Shown here piece after piece: positions 9,268 to 19,573 of a DNA stretch of 64,000 nt (position 1 is its first letter; each line of letters starts with the position of its first letter). The notes beneath the pieces were generated by a model that searched no databases, was not told the DNA's origin, and saw only the letters and a program-made list of their open reading frames with translations. Source of the DNA: Furfurilactobacillus rossiae DSM 15814. GTDB lineage: Bacteria > Bacillota > Bacilli > Lactobacillales > Lactobacillaceae. Location of the stretch: positions 186,001 to 250,000 of the forward strand of contig NZ_AUAW01000001.1 of assembly GCF_000428925.1 (NCBI RefSeq), in the 5' to 3' direction. Made by a program: the position numbers and the translations under genes.

Positions 9268-11313
9268 ATGTCTGCAACGTTAAAGTCAATCGAAGATCCA
9301 GTGACACAATTAAGTGGCGTCGGTGAGCAACGTGCTGCCGCGCTAAAAACGTTAGGTATTCAAACGATTGCTGACTTATTGGAATACTTTCCGTTTCGTT
9401 ATGATGATATGGCCGCTAAGGATTTGTCTAAAGTGACTGAGGGTGAAAAAATCACCTTGAAAGGCACCGTGGCAAACGAACCGACTGTCGTCAGATTTGG
9501 CAGAAAAAAAAGCCGCTTAAACTTTCGTTTACTTATCGGTCATGACGTCGTCGGTGTTACGTTTTTTAATCAGCCGTGGTTGGACAAGCAACTAGTAATT
9601 GGTCAGGAAACGGCCGTTTATGGTAAGTGGGATGCTACTCGAAAGAGCTTGTCCGGGATGAAATTAATTACCAGTAGCGATAAGGCAGCGTTTGGTGCCA
9701 TTTATTCGACAAATAAACACATTCGTCAGAGTACAATTGCCCAATTGGTGAAACAGGCGTATGAAGCATATCAGGACGTGATCTATACGGTTCTGCCAGC
9801 GAAACTGATTGAAAAATATCGCCTCTTAGATCGTCGAACAATGATCCATGATCTTCATTTTCCGAAGGATCCAGAAGCGGCTAAAGCGGCGCGGCGCACG
9901 GCTGTGTTTGAAGAGTTTTTCTTGTTTGAATTACGTTTGCAAATGATGCGGGCAAAAGATCATCAGGCGGCTGGCATCAGCATTGAATACGATAATGAAG
10001 CCCTAAAAGACTTTATCAAGACGTTGCCGTTTGAGCTTACCAATGCGCAAAAGAAAGTGGTTAACGAAATTTGTGCGGATTTAAAACGACCGCTTCACAT
10101 GAATCGATTACTGCAGGGTGATGTTGGTTCCGGTAAAACAATTGTGGCGGCCATTGTCATGTACGCAGCCATTACGGCGGGATATCAGACCGCACTCATG
10201 GCGCCGACTGAAATACTGGCTGAGCAACATGCACGTAATTTGGCCAATATTTTTAAGGATTTGCCGATCAACATTGTTTTGCTGACGGGATCAACCAAAG
10301 CAAAGGCTCGTCGTGAAGCATTGAAACATATTGCCAGTGGTGAGGTAAACTTGATTATTGGCACGCACGCCTTAATTTCAGATGACGTGGTTTATCACCA
10401 ACTTGGTTTGGCGATCATTGATGAACAACACCGGTTTGGTGTTAATCAGAGGCAGGCCCTGCGTCAAAAGGGGCAACATCCAGATATATTGGCCATGACG
10501 GCGACGCCGATTCCCCGGACCCTGCAAATTACCGCTTACGGCGAAATGGATGTTTCAATTATTGATGAACTACCAGCAGGCAGAAAACCGATTATTACCC
10601 GTTGGATTCACAGTAATCAAGTTGAAGCTGCGATGGATTTTATTCGCACTCAGTTAGCTGCCGGTCAACAGGCTTATGTGGTCACACCGTTGATTGAAGA
10701 GTCGGAGGCCTTAGACGTTAAGAATGCTGAGGCCATTTATGATCATTTAAGTGAAAACTTTGCGCCAGATTATCGGGTTGGTTTGTTACATGGCCGTTTG
10801 AAAAACGAAGACAAAGAAGCTGTCATGAATGCTTTCAAGGCGGATGATTACGATGTGCTGGTATCGACAACTGTAATTGAAGTTGGTGTCGACGTGCCGA
10901 ATGCTACGGTAATGCTAATCTTTGATGCGGATCGATTCGGTCTAGCGCAACTACACCAATTACGTGGTCGAGTTGGTCGAGGGTCAGTTGCGTCAACGTG
11001 TATCCTTGTTGCAGACCCCAAAACTCAAGACGGTATTGCGCGAATGCAAGTCATGACGGATACAAACGACGGTTTTCTTTTGGCTCAAAAAGATTTAGAA
11101 TTACGTGGTTCTGGAGATTTATTGGGCACAAAGCAGTCTGGGGTGCCAGACTTTCGAGTTGGCGATCCCGTTGCGCAGATTAAAATTTTGCAGATTGCCC
11201 AACAAGAAGCGATTGCTTTGGTGGACCAACCTAATTGGCAAACTCAACCGGATAATCGTGAATTGGCTGGTTATGAACAAAGCGAATTAAAGCGACATTC
11301 AACGCTTGATTAG
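9268..11313 (+). CDS. recG: ATP-dependent DNA helicase RecG
   Basis: 681 residues, standard length. An N-terminal wedge/OB domain is followed by two RecA-like helicase domains: Walker A GDVGSGKTIVAA, DEQH box IIDEQHRFG, TATPIPRTL, and motif VI in GRVGRG. The C-terminal RecG signature region contains LRGSGDLLGTKQSG. It remodels stalled replication forks and Holliday junctions. The start ATG 9268 is behind GGAAGGGAGGG. Confidence 0.97.
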   Translation: MSATLKSIEDPVTQLSGVGEQRAAALKTLGIQTIADLLEYFPFRYDDMAAKDLSKVTEGEKITLKGTVANEPTVVRFGRKKSRLNFRLLIGHDVVGVTFFNQPWLDKQLVIGQETAVYGKWDATRKSLSGMKLITSSDKAAFGAIYSTNKHIRQSTIAQLVKQAYEAYQDVIYTVLPAKLIEKYRLLDRRTMIHDLHFPKDPEAAKAARRTAVFEEFFLFELRLQMMRAKDHQAAGISIEYDNEALKDFIKTLPFELTNAQKKVVNEICADLKRPLHMNRLLQGDVGSGKTIVAAIVMYAAITAGYQTALMAPTEILAEQHARNLANIFKDLPINIVLLTGSTKAKARREALKHIASGEVNLIIGTHALISDDVVYHQLGLAIIDEQHRFGVNQRQALRQKGQHPDILAMTATPIPRTLQITAYGEMDVSIIDELPAGRKPIITRWIHSNQVEAAMDFIRTQLAAGQQAYVVTPLIEESEALDVKNAEAIYDHLSENFAPDYRVGLLHGRLKNEDKEAVMNAFKADDYDVLVSTTVIEVGVDVPNATVMLIFDADRFGLAQLHQLRGRVGRGSVASTCILVADPKTQDGIARMQVMTDTNDGFLLAQKDLELRGSGDLLGTKQSGVPDFRVGDPVAQIKILQIAQQEAIALVDQPNWQTQPDNRELAGYEQSELKRHSTLD

Positions 11314-11415
11314 TGTTAGACCTAAAAAGTTGCAGTTGAGTGCTTAATCGCATGTTTTAAATGATGTGTGTAGTTCCTTTTTATGAAAACAGGTTTAGAA
11401 AGCGAAGGTAGAACT

Positions 11416-12444
11416 GTGAAAGTTGCTGTAGATGCAATGGGCGGCGATAATGCCCCAGAAGAAATTGTCAAAGGTGTTGAGTTGGCTCGGGACAAATATC
11501 CTGACATGTCCTTTCAACTATTTGGACCGGAGGAGCGAATTAAAGCGTTGCTTCAAAACGATGATCGGATTACCGTTGTGCCCGCAAATTCCGTCATTGC
11601 GATGGAAGATGAGCCAGTGCGCGCGGTTCGGACGAAAAAGGATTCATCCATCGTGTTAGCGGCGACTGCCGTTAAAGAACATACGGCAGATGCATTTTTC
11701 TCTGCTGGCAATACAGGTGCTGTCCTTGCAGCCGGACTGTTTATTATTGGTCGTGTTAAGGGAATTGATCGGCCTGGATTAACGACTACGTTGCCAGTTG
11801 TCACTGGAGATGCTACTGGTAGTTTCACCATGTTAGACGTTGGTGCTAACGCTGATTATAAGGTTACCAACATTGAACAATTTGCTGTGCTAGGCAATTT
11901 TTACGGTCAAACCGTGATGGGCATTAAAACACCCCGCGTTGGGTTACTGAACAACGGTACCGAATCTGATAAGGGTGACAAGGCGCATCGTGAGGCATAC
12001 CAACGATTGTCAGAAATGACAAACATTAATTTTATTGGTAATGTGGAATCTCGCGAATTATTAAATGGCGCGGCTGACGTTGTTGTGACAGATGGTTTTA
12101 CCGGAAATGCCACGTTAAAGGCCATTGAGGGAACGGCACTCTCCATGATGACGTTGATTCGTTCAAAAATCATGGCCTCTACCAAAGCTAAAATGGGCTA
12201 TGTACTGAGTCGTAATGCGTTTCACCAAGTTGGTCAAGTCATGGATTATTCAAAACATGGCGGGGCAGTGTTGCTCGGTTTGAAGGGCGCGGTAATCAAA
12301 ACTCACGGTTCTTCGAAAGCAGAAACCGTTCGTAATACAATGGGTCAGATTCATCAAATTATCGCTAGCGGATTAATTCAACAAACAATCGACTATTTTG
12401 ATACTTCGGCGGACCAAACGAACGTGGATAACACTGAAAAGTAG
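11416..12444 (+). CDS. plsX: Phosphate acyltransferase PlsX
   Basis: 342 residues from GTG 11416 (VKVAVDAMGGDNAP, the canonical PlsX start, behind GAAGG). An in-frame ATG at 11383 would add 11 unconserved residues and lacks a ribosome binding site. Motifs FFSAGNTGAV, TMLDVGANAD, GLLNNGTE and VVTDGFTGNA are present. It converts acyl-ACP into acyl-phosphate for PlsY, the first step of phosphatidic acid synthesis, and precedes acpP as in many Firmicutes. Confidence 0.96.
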   Translation: MKVAVDAMGGDNAPEEIVKGVELARDKYPDMSFQLFGPEERIKALLQNDDRITVVPANSVIAMEDEPVRAVRTKKDSSIVLAATAVKEHTADAFFSAGNTGAVLAAGLFIIGRVKGIDRPGLTTTLPVVTGDATGSFTMLDVGANADYKVTNIEQFAVLGNFYGQTVMGIKTPRVGLLNNGTESDKGDKAHREAYQRLSEMTNINFIGNVESRELLNGAADVVVTDGFTGNATLKAIEGTALSMMTLIRSKIMASTKAKMGYVLSRNAFHQVGQVMDYSKHGGAVLLGLKGAVIKTHGSSKAETVRNTMGQIHQIIASGLIQQTIDYFDTSADQTNVDNTEK

Positions 12445-12521
12445 CTTCGAGAGGTAGACATTTCGCCCCTAAAACGATAGACTAAATGACTGTAAAACAC
12501 TTATGAGAAACTAGGTTAAAC

Positions 12522-12773
12522 ATGACTAAACAGGAAATTTTTGATAAAATCTCTAAAATTATTGAAGACCGGTTTGAAGTTAGCAAGGACAAGATTACTA
12601 ATGACCTTAACTTTCGAACTGATTTAGATGCTGATTCCATTGATTTCGTTGAATTTATCATGGAACTAGAAGATACTTTTGGCGCCGAAATTTCGGATGA
12701 TGATGCCGAAAAATTGACGACCATTGGTCAAGTGGTCGATTACATTTATGATCATCAGGAAAAAACTGACTAA
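12522..12773 (+). CDS. acpP: Acyl carrier protein
   Basis: 83 residues, acidic, four-helix ACP fold. The phosphopantetheine attachment site is Ser39 in LDADSIDFVEF, so the usual DSL reads DSI. It carries acyl chains for fatty acid and phospholipid synthesis. Placed 77 bp after plsX and ended by a strong terminator, it probably serves PlsX; lactobacilli often have another ACP in the fab cluster. Confidence 0.93.
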   Translation: MTKQEIFDKISKIIEDRFEVSKDKITNDLNFRTDLDADSIDFVEFIMELEDTFGAEISDDDAEKLTTIGQVVDYIYDHQEKTD

Positions 12774-12782
12774 GTTTGGTAA

Positions 12783-12807
12783 AGCCGCCTCACAGGCGGT
12801 TTTTTTA
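12783..12807 (+). terminator. Rho-independent terminator after acpP
   Basis: GCCGCCT-CAC-AGGCGGT, a GC-rich 7-bp stem with a T7 tail. Confidence 0.9.
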
Positions 12808-12863
12808 AACATTCAGTTTATGTAAAAATGCATTGTCACAATAGGACTTAAGGAGCGTTCACA

Positions 12864-13598
12864 TTGATTGCAGGACTAGAAGACGAGTTAGCAAAACGAT
12901 TTGATATTCATTTTCAGCACCCGGAACTGCTGGACGAGGCGTTTACACAAGCCAGCTATGTAAATGAACATCCACATCAAAACTTGAAGTTTTATGAACG
13001 AATCGAATTTTTAGGTGACGCGGTACTTCAATTGACCGTGTCAGAGTACATTTATAAGCGGTATCCAGAAATGCCACAAGGTAAGTTGACACGGCTGCGC
13101 GCGGCAATGGTTCAAAAGGCAAGTTTTGCCAAGTTTGCGTTAGAGTGCCATTTTGATCAGTACATCCGCTTGGGTCGCGGAGAAGAAAAAGAGGGTGCGC
13201 GTCACCGCTCATCATTACTTTGTGATATTTTTGAATCCTTTATTGGCGCATTGTATTTGGACCAAGGCAAAGACGCGGTTGTTGCCTTTATCACAAAGGT
13301 TATTTTCCCAAAACTTGACGCAGGCTGGTTCGATCATGCGATTGACTATAAAACGGCGCTGCAGGAGTGGTTGCAACGCGATGGCGACGTCATTATTGAT
13401 TATGATCTTAAACGTGAAGATGGCCCCGAAAACGACCGTAACTTTACGATGACCGTTGCTGCAGATCAAAAGATTATTGGTGAAGGCACCGGTAAATCAA
13501 AGAAAAATGCGGAACAAGCCGCTGCACTACAAGCGCTTCAAAGCCTTCGTGGTCAACAAGAAACCTTAGTGACACATGGTAAGGACGAACTCGATTAA
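12864..13598 (+). CDS. rnc: Ribonuclease III
   Basis: 244 residues from a TTG start with AAGGAG 8 bp upstream. The catalytic domain has the signature ERIEFLGDAVLQL and the second metal site DIFESFIGALYLD. The C-terminal double-stranded RNA-binding domain begins near YKTALQEWLQ and ends with GTGKSKKNAEQAAA. It processes rRNA precursors and other duplex RNA. It heads the conserved rnc-smc-ftsY cluster. Confidence 0.97.
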   Translation: MIAGLEDELAKRFDIHFQHPELLDEAFTQASYVNEHPHQNLKFYERIEFLGDAVLQLTVSEYIYKRYPEMPQGKLTRLRAAMVQKASFAKFALECHFDQYIRLGRGEEKEGARHRSSLLCDIFESFIGALYLDQGKDAVVAFITKVIFPKLDAGWFDHAIDYKTALQEWLQRDGDVIIDYDLKREDGPENDRNFTMTVAADQKIIGEGTGKSKKNAEQAAALQALQSLRGQQETLVTHGKDELD

Positions 13599-13616
13599 TT
13601 AACGGATGGATGTTGC

Positions 13617-16600
13617 ATGAAATTAAAGGCCTTAGAAATCAGCGGCTTTAAATCGTTTGCTGATAAGACAAAAATTGAATTTATGCCGGGCATGACTGGT
13701 ATCGTCGGTCCAAACGGGAGTGGCAAAAGCAATATTATTGAAGCCATCCGCTGGGTTTTAGGCGAGCAGTCTGCACGTGATCTTCGTGGAACCAAAATGA
13801 CTGATGTGATTTTCGCCGGCGCGGCGAATCGAAAGCCGCTTAACCGTGCAGAAGTCTCGATTACGTTTGATAACAGTGACCATTATCTAAAGAGTGATTA
13901 TGCTGAAGTTCGCGTTACGCGGCGTCTTTTCCGTAACGGGGAATCTGAGTATCGAATCAATGGTAATCAGTGTCGGCTCCGTGACGTCGTTAGTCTATTC
14001 ATGGATACTGGCTTAGGTCGAGAATCATTCTCGATTATTAGTCAGGGGCGTGTTGAGGCTGTTTTTAACAGTAAACCGGAAGATCGCCGCACAATTATCG
14101 AAGAAGTGGCTGGTGTCTACAAGTACAAGCAGAATAAGGACAAGGCTGAAAAAGAACTAGGCACGACCCGCGAGTATTTGAACCGGGTCAATGATATTAT
14201 TGCGGAACTAGAAAGCCAGATGGAACCGTTGGCTGAACAAAGTGCCATGGCTAAGGACTATCTTGATCAAAAGCACCGGTTTGACGAATTGGATAAATCT
14301 AGACTGGTTATTGAGATTCAGGATAATCGGCGGGCCAAGCATGAGGTTGATCAGAAAATGACCCAGGCCAAGACGCTTGTGAGCGACTATGAGCAACAAG
14401 TAAAAGATCAAACGCAGGCTGTTGCACAGATGAAACAACATCAAACTGAATTGCTGAACAAAAAAGATGCTTTGCAAAACAAACAGTTAACACTCACACA
14501 GCAGGTTGAGCGGCTAACGGGTCAACGGACTAATGCCAGCACAAAAACAGCTTTTCAAAAGCAACAATTGGAAGAAGTAAACCATGCATTAAGCGAAGCA
14601 AAGTCAAATGCTCAAAAGTTAATCGCTGATAACGATACTTTAAAGGCGGCTATTGTTACGCAACAACAGGCCATTGAACAAGCCAGTAGTGTGGTTGCAG
14701 GGCTTAGAGATGGACAAAACAAACAGCAACAGGCAACGTTAGAAAGTAAAATAAGTCAGTTACAAGACGCATACATTGAGCAAATGCAGTCACTGACAAC
14801 ATTGCACAATGAGTTGCATTATTTAGAGCGGGAACATGAGCAAGGCGGTCAGGCGCGCGCCCACCTTTCGGATGAAGCTGTCAAAGCCCGTGCTGAATTG
14901 GATCAATTAACGGCCCAGCGTGACAAGTTAACTGCACAACTGAATATTAGCAAATCCAATCAAGACAAAGTACATGCCAGCTTTAAGGATGCTGGTGACA
15001 AGTATCATGCGCTTACTGAAGCCTTTGAAAAGGCGCAAAAGAACTGGTACAACGCGTTAGGTGTACAGCAACGTGCCAAGGCTCGTGCGGATAGTCTGGC
15101 CGCTTTGAATGATGAGCATGCTGGCTTTTATCAAGGTGTTAAGGCGATTTTGAAGCAACGAAACAAGTTTAATGGTTTAGTCGGTTCAGTGGCGGATCTC
15201 ATCACCGTACCCAAGGACTTGGCAAAGGCCATTGAAACGGCTTTAGGAGCTCAATTACAGCAATTAGTTGTCCGTGATGAGCAGACAGCCCGTGATGCAG
15301 TACATTATCTGACCCAACAACGAGCCGGGCGAGCAACCTTTCTACCATTGACGACCATCCACGGCCGTCGACTGTCATCAGCACAGCTGTCAGCAGTTTC
15401 TTCTACCAAAGGGTACGTTGGTTTGGCGGCGGAACTGGTGACGTTTGACCAATCATTGAAGCCAGTCATTGATCATTTATTGGGGACCACTGTTGTTGCA
15501 ACTGATTTAGATGCGGCAATTGCGATTGCAAACATCGCTGGTCATCGCTTTAGGATCGTGACACAAGATGGTCAGGTCATGAATGCCAGTGGTTCAATCA
15601 CCGGTGGAGCCAATCGAAACGCTCAGGCGGGTTTGCTAAGCCAACGTGCTGAACGTGATGAATTGGCAGCTGCTATTGCAGAAATGCAGGCTAAATTGGA
15701 TCAGCAAGAAGAGCATGTTGCTGATTTACAATCACAAGTCGACGCAATGGCCAGCGCGGGCACGAACTTACGAAGCCAAATGAACGATGCTGACGCTCAG
15801 GTTCAGCAGCAATCAGGTCAGTTAGAGCTACTCAGTGATAAAATTAAGGAAGCCAAGCGAAAGCTTTCTGCTAGCCAGTTTGAACGTGACCAACAGGTTC
15901 AGGATGCAGCCGATTATGAATCGCAGTTGGCAGAAAACAACTCCAAAACGGTGACAGTTGAGCAACGGTTGGCGACAATTAAAGCTCAACGTGAACAAGC
16001 TCAACAGGACTTGACAAGCTTAACGGCAGACGATGAAACCAAAGCCAGTCAGTTACAGGAAAAGATGACTTGGTTGGCAACTGCTAAAGCACAATTAGCT
16101 GCTAAACAAGCCGATTACCGGCGTGGGGTGCAATCTTTAAAGGATCTTACTGACCGTCAGCAATCATTATCCGAACGTTTGAAATCGTTGCAAACGAGCC
16201 AATCAGTTTCGGGGATGTCAATGAGTGAAGTCGCCACTCAACTGACCAAATCGCAGGTTGAAGTTAAGCAAGTTGTGAAGCAGCTAGAGCAAACAAATGC
16301 TGCCCTGACGGAATTGAGCGACCAATTAACGACTGGCGATGCTGAGTTAACGCGAATTCAGGGGCTTCAACGCGCATCTCTTAGTGAAATGAATGATTTG
16401 AGTGCCCGTCAATCCCGACTGGCAACATTATTAGATAATGATTTAAATACGTTGAGCGAAACATATCAATTGAGTTTTGAAGATGCCCAATCTGGTTTGA
16501 GTGAACTCGATCCAAATGATATTAGAAAGCAGTTGAAGTTACTCAAACGTGGCTTGGATGAAATTGGGGATGTGAATATTGGTGCGATCGACGAATACCA

Positions 16601-17174
16601 ACGTGTTTCGGAACGTTATGATTTCTTGGCACGCCAACAGTCAGATTTATTGACCAGTCAACAGCAGTTGCAGGAAACCATGACAGAAATGGACGGGGAA
16701 GTTCAGACACGATTCAAACAAGCGTTTGATGACGTGGCCAAAGCCTTCAGCAAAATTTTCGTTCAGATGTTTGGTGGTGGTAAGGCGCAACTAGTTCTAA
16801 CTGATCCGGAACACTTATTGACGACTGGAATCGACATCATGGCGCAGCCGCCTGGCAAGAAGTTCCAGCGAATGAGCTTGCTCTCAGGCGGTGAGCGAGC
16901 CTTGACTGCGATTACACTCCTGTTTGCGATTCTTGACGTGCGGCCCGTTCCGTTTGCAATCCTCGATGAAACAGAGGCGGCCTTGGATGAAGCAAATGTT
17001 ACGCGTTTTGCCCGCTATCTGCGCGATTTTGCTGGTGATACACAATTCATTGTCATTACACATCGTAAAGGCACAATGGTGAACGCTAACGTGCTGTATG
17101 GGGTCACCATGCAGGAATCGGGTGTTTCAAAAATGGTTTCGGTTTCACTCGATGATGTTGAAGCTGTGTCATAA
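13617..17174 (+). CDS. smc: Chromosome segregation ATPase SMC
   Basis: 1185 residues, normal length. Walker A is GPNGSGKSNI near residue 32. Two long coiled coils (about 170-500 and 680-1010) flank a hinge around 510-665 that contains the glycine-rich TGGANRNAQAG end. At the C terminus are the ABC signature LSGGERALTA and Walker B AILDETEAALDEAN. It is the core of the SMC-ScpAB condensin and lies 18 bp after rnc. Confidence 0.98.
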   Translation: MKLKALEISGFKSFADKTKIEFMPGMTGIVGPNGSGKSNIIEAIRWVLGEQSARDLRGTKMTDVIFAGAANRKPLNRAEVSITFDNSDHYLKSDYAEVRVTRRLFRNGESEYRINGNQCRLRDVVSLFMDTGLGRESFSIISQGRVEAVFNSKPEDRRTIIEEVAGVYKYKQNKDKAEKELGTTREYLNRVNDIIAELESQMEPLAEQSAMAKDYLDQKHRFDELDKSRLVIEIQDNRRAKHEVDQKMTQAKTLVSDYEQQVKDQTQAVAQMKQHQTELLNKKDALQNKQLTLTQQVERLTGQRTNASTKTAFQKQQLEEVNHALSEAKSNAQKLIADNDTLKAAIVTQQQAIEQASSVVAGLRDGQNKQQQATLESKISQLQDAYIEQMQSLTTLHNELHYLEREHEQGGQARAHLSDEAVKARAELDQLTAQRDKLTAQLNISKSNQDKVHASFKDAGDKYHALTEAFEKAQKNWYNALGVQQRAKARADSLAALNDEHAGFYQGVKAILKQRNKFNGLVGSVADLITVPKDLAKAIETALGAQLQQLVVRDEQTARDAVHYLTQQRAGRATFLPLTTIHGRRLSSAQLSAVSSTKGYVGLAAELVTFDQSLKPVIDHLLGTTVVATDLDAAIAIANIAGHRFRIVTQDGQVMNASGSITGGANRNAQAGLLSQRAERDELAAAIAEMQAKLDQQEEHVADLQSQVDAMASAGTNLRSQMNDADAQVQQQSGQLELLSDKIKEAKRKLSASQFERDQQVQDAADYESQLAENNSKTVTVEQRLATIKAQREQAQQDLTSLTADDETKASQLQEKMTWLATAKAQLAAKQADYRRGVQSLKDLTDRQQSLSERLKSLQTSQSVSGMSMSEVATQLTKSQVEVKQVVKQLEQTNAALTELSDQLTTGDAELTRIQGLQRASLSEMNDLSARQSRLATLLDNDLNTLSETYQLSFEDAQSGLSELDPNDIRKQLKLLKRGLDEIGDVNIGAIDEYQRVSERYDFLARQQSDLLTSQQQLQETMTEMDGEVQTRFKQAFDDVAKAFSKIFVQMFGGGKAQLVLTDPEHLLTTGIDIMAQPPGKKFQRMSLLSGGERALTAITLLFAILDVRPVPFAILDETEAALDEANVTRFARYLRDFAGDTQFIVITHRKGTMVNANVLYGVTMQESGVSKMVSVSLDDVEAVS

Positions 17175-17201
17175 TAAATTTAAATTTGAGAAGGTGAAAA
17201 A

Positions 17202-18860
17202 ATGGGACTATTTGATATCTTTCGTCGTCGAAACGCTGAGGAAAATAAAAAAGACTCAGAGCAGGCTAGCGAAAGTTCAGAAGCAACGGCGCAATCGACG
17301 ATTGATTCTGCAGCCACACAATCAGCCAATTCCGGTTCTGAACTAGCTAAAACGTCAGCATCTGTTGAGGGTGATCAGGATCATGATAGCCAGTCCGGCC
17401 ATGATTTGCAGACGCCTTCAGCGGCTAACAGTCAGCATGGCAAGTCGGATGAGGCGATGGGATCGGCAACAGAAAGCACGACGGCATCTAGTGCAGCCTC
17501 ATTAGTAACTGACGAGGGTGATGAGGCTTCTGCCCAAAAATCTGGCTTAAATGCCGACTCAGACAGAAACGAAGACCATCAACAATCAACTGCAAGTGTC
17601 GCCTCGCTAACGGACAGTCAAACGTCTGAAGCAAAGTCGGCCGTTGCTAGTAGCAACGTTACGAGTGGCCTGACGGCGCGACAATCCGTTGCTAATTCGA
17701 TAGCCGCGGCTCGTCAATTGGCACACCGGACCGCTTCACTGAGCGCAGATGCTGCTGAAAAAAGCGCAGCGGAACAACAAGCATCTGAATTACCGTCTCA
17801 AAGTGAACAGGTCAGTCATTCAGTTGCAAGTGAGTCTGCCGTCAGTACAGCTGTCAGTGCCTCCGAAAATAACGCCTCTGAATCTAAGTCCACTCAAACA
17901 TCCGAGTCAGCGACAGATACGCGAACTGATGCTGAACTTTATGATCAGGGATTAGCCAAGTCACGTAAGACGCTTGGTGATCGTTTGAATGCATTCTTAG
18001 CTAATTTCCGTTCTGTTGATGAAGATTTCTTTGATGATCTTGAAGAAACGCTGATCGGAGCTGATGTTGGTTTCAATACCGCAGTTCAGATAACCGATGA
18101 ACTTCGCGACGAAGTTAAATTGAAAAATGCGAAAAAGCAACAGGATGTTGAAAACGTGATCGTAGAAAAGTTGGTCAACTTATACGATCAGGATGGTGCT
18201 GACGAAAACATTGCCGTCAACATGGCTAAAAGTGGACCTACCGTCATCTTCTTCGTTGGTGTCAACGGGGTTGGGAAAACCACAACGGTCGGCAAAATGG
18301 CTAACATGTACAAGCAACAAGGTAAAAAAGTTTTACTGGCTGCGGCCGATACTTTTCGTGCCGGCGCCATCGAACAATTGCAAGTATGGGGACAGCGTGA
18401 TGGCGTGCCCGTAGTGGCCTTGCCTGAGCGCAGTGACCCTGCCGCAGTTGTCTTTGACGCAGTACAACGTGCAAAAGATGAACACTTTGACATTCTGATG
18501 GTCGATACGGCTGGTCGTTTGCAAAACAAAGTTAATTTGATGAACGAGCTGTCAAAAATGAAGCGTGTGTTAACGCGTGAAATTCCTGAAGCCCCTCATG
18601 AGGTCTTACTCGTGCTGGATGCCACAACAGGTCAAAATGCGTTGAACCAAGCAAAGACGTTTGGTGAGATTACAGCCGTTACTGGTATCGTATTAACGAA
18701 ACTTGATGGTACTGCTAAGGGTGGTATTGTGTTGGCAATCAGAAATGAAATGCATTTACCCGTTAAATTCGTTGGTCTGGGCGAACAAGTCAACGATTTG
18801 CGACCATTCGATGCAAACGAATTCGTCTACGGACTGTTTAAAGGATTGATTAAAGAATAG
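17202..18860 (+). CDS. ftsY: Signal recognition particle receptor FtsY
   Basis: 552 residues. The C-terminal NG domain (about 245-552) has G1 [30 protein letters not shown] and [10 protein letters not shown]. The first ~240 residues form an acidic, Ser/Ala/Glu/Gln-rich low-complexity region, longer than the roughly 330-residue B. subtilis protein would require. It docks ribosome-SRP complexes at the membrane and works with Ffh encoded 1.1 kb downstream. It has a GAGAAGGTG ribosome binding site and is 27 bp after smc. Confidence 0.96.
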   Translation: MGLFDIFRRRNAEENKKDSEQASESSEATAQSTIDSAATQSANSGSELAKTSASVEGDQDHDSQSGHDLQTPSAANSQHGKSDEAMGSATESTTASSAASLVTDEGDEASAQKSGLNADSDRNEDHQQSTASVASLTDSQTSEAKSAVASSNVTSGLTARQSVANSIAAARQLAHRTASLSADAAEKSAAEQQASELPSQSEQVSHSVASESAVSTAVSASENNASESKSTQTSESATDTRTDAELYDQGLAKSRKTLGDRLNAFLANFRSVDEDFFDDLEETLIGADVGFNTAVQITDELRDEVKLKNAKKQQDVENVIVEKLVNLYDQDGADENIAVNMAKSGPTVIFFVGVNGVGKTTTVGKMANMYKQQGKKVLLAAADTFRAGAIEQLQVWGQRDGVPVVALPERSDPAAVVFDAVQRAKDEHFDILMVDTAGRLQNKVNLMNELSKMKRVLTREIPEAPHEVLLVLDATTGQNALNQAKTFGEITAVTGIVLTKLDGTAKGGIVLAIRNEMHLPVKFVGLGEQVNDLRPFDANEFVYGLFKGLIKE

Positions 18861-18896
18861 CTAGGCTTTACATTAAGCGCTAATTATAAAATCAAT

Positions 18897-18938
18897 AAAA
18901 AGAAGGACTGCCGACAATGTCGACAATCCTTCTTTTCT
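18897..18938. terminator. Bidirectional terminator between ftsY and tRNA-Arg
   Basis: AAAAAGAAGGA..TG..CGACA and its partner TGTCG..CA..TCCTTCTTTT form a long hairpin with A-tract and T-tract ends, able to stop ftsY on the plus strand and the tRNA on the minus strand. Confidence 0.75.
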
Positions 18939-18951
18939 TATCTTATCTCGA

Positions 18952-19025
18952 TGCACGAGGTGGGGTTCGAACCCACAACCCTTGGTTTCGAGGACCAATA
19001 CGCTATCCAGTTGCGCCACTCGTGC
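18952..19025 (-). tRNA. tRNA-Arg, anticodon UCG
   Basis: 74 nt on the reverse strand. The acceptor stem GCACGAG/CTCGTGC is perfect. The D arm is GCGC-AACTGGATA-GCGT and contains A20, an arginine identity base. The anticodon arm is TTGGT-CCTCGAA-ACCAA and the T arm GTGGG-TTCGAAC-CCCAC; the discriminator is A. The anticodon TCG is at 18989-18991. Position 33 is C, not the near-universal U. CCA is not encoded. Confidence 0.93.
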
Positions 19026-19045
19026 ATAACTTAATTACACTACTA

Positions 19046-19074
19046 ATACTAGTGGTTTCGATTGCCCTCGTCAA
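19046..19074 (-). promoter_or_regulatory. Promoter of tRNA-Arg
   Basis: On the reverse strand TTGACG, 17 bp and TAGTAT, ending 21 bp before the mature tRNA 5' end. It is close to consensus. Confidence 0.75.
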
Positions 19075-19157
19075 TTGCAATGTTATCAGTGCAAAGGGTA
19101 AACTACTTATTGAAAAATATTTTTGATTTCAAGCGATGGTTTACGTGGGGCAATGAT

Positions 19158-19481
19158 ATGGAAATTGATACGACAATGCTACAACATGAAATTATGGCTA
19201 ATAAGGCGGCACATAACTGGAACACGACCGACGTGCGGTTTGAGCTTTTACAATTGTACAGTGAAACGAGCGAACCATTCGAGGCTACTTTGAAAAAAGA
19301 TCAGGCCAACATTGCCGAAGAATTGGCCGATGTTGCTATTTTTCTACTGGGCATTGCTGAAATGGAACACGTCGATTTAGGAGAGGCCATAATAGCTAAA
19401 CTAAAAATTGATCAGCACCGTGTTTATGATGAGCAAGGACATAAACGATTGCTGCCGGACAAATCGACCAAAAAGAACTAA
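19158..19481 (+). CDS. MazG-like nucleotide pyrophosphohydrolase family protein
   Basis: 107 residues from ATG 19158, chosen because GTGGGG lies 7 bp upstream and longer in-frame starts would run into the tRNA promoter. The sequence NIAEELADVAIFLLGIAE matches the helix of all-alpha NTP pyrophosphohydrolases, in which E(E)xAD residues bind magnesium; the preceding ELLQLYSETSEPFEA is the other conserved helix. Substrate unknown. It stands alone between the tRNA and ylxM. Confidence 0.75.
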   Translation: MEIDTTMLQHEIMANKAAHNWNTTDVRFELLQLYSETSEPFEATLKKDQANIAEELADVAIFLLGIAEMEHVDLGEAIIAKLKIDQHRVYDEQGHKRLLPDKSTKKN

Positions 19482-19573
19482 TTCTTTTGATTGACGTGGC
19501 TGTGTAGTGTTCTTTAGTGAGTCAAAATGTTAAACTATTACGGTATCGGGAATAGTGAAGGGTGCGTGGAAAT

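Noticed and set aside
18917-19126. Open frame of 69 codons through the tRNA-Arg region
   Set aside because: It is antisense to the tRNA and its promoter and terminator.
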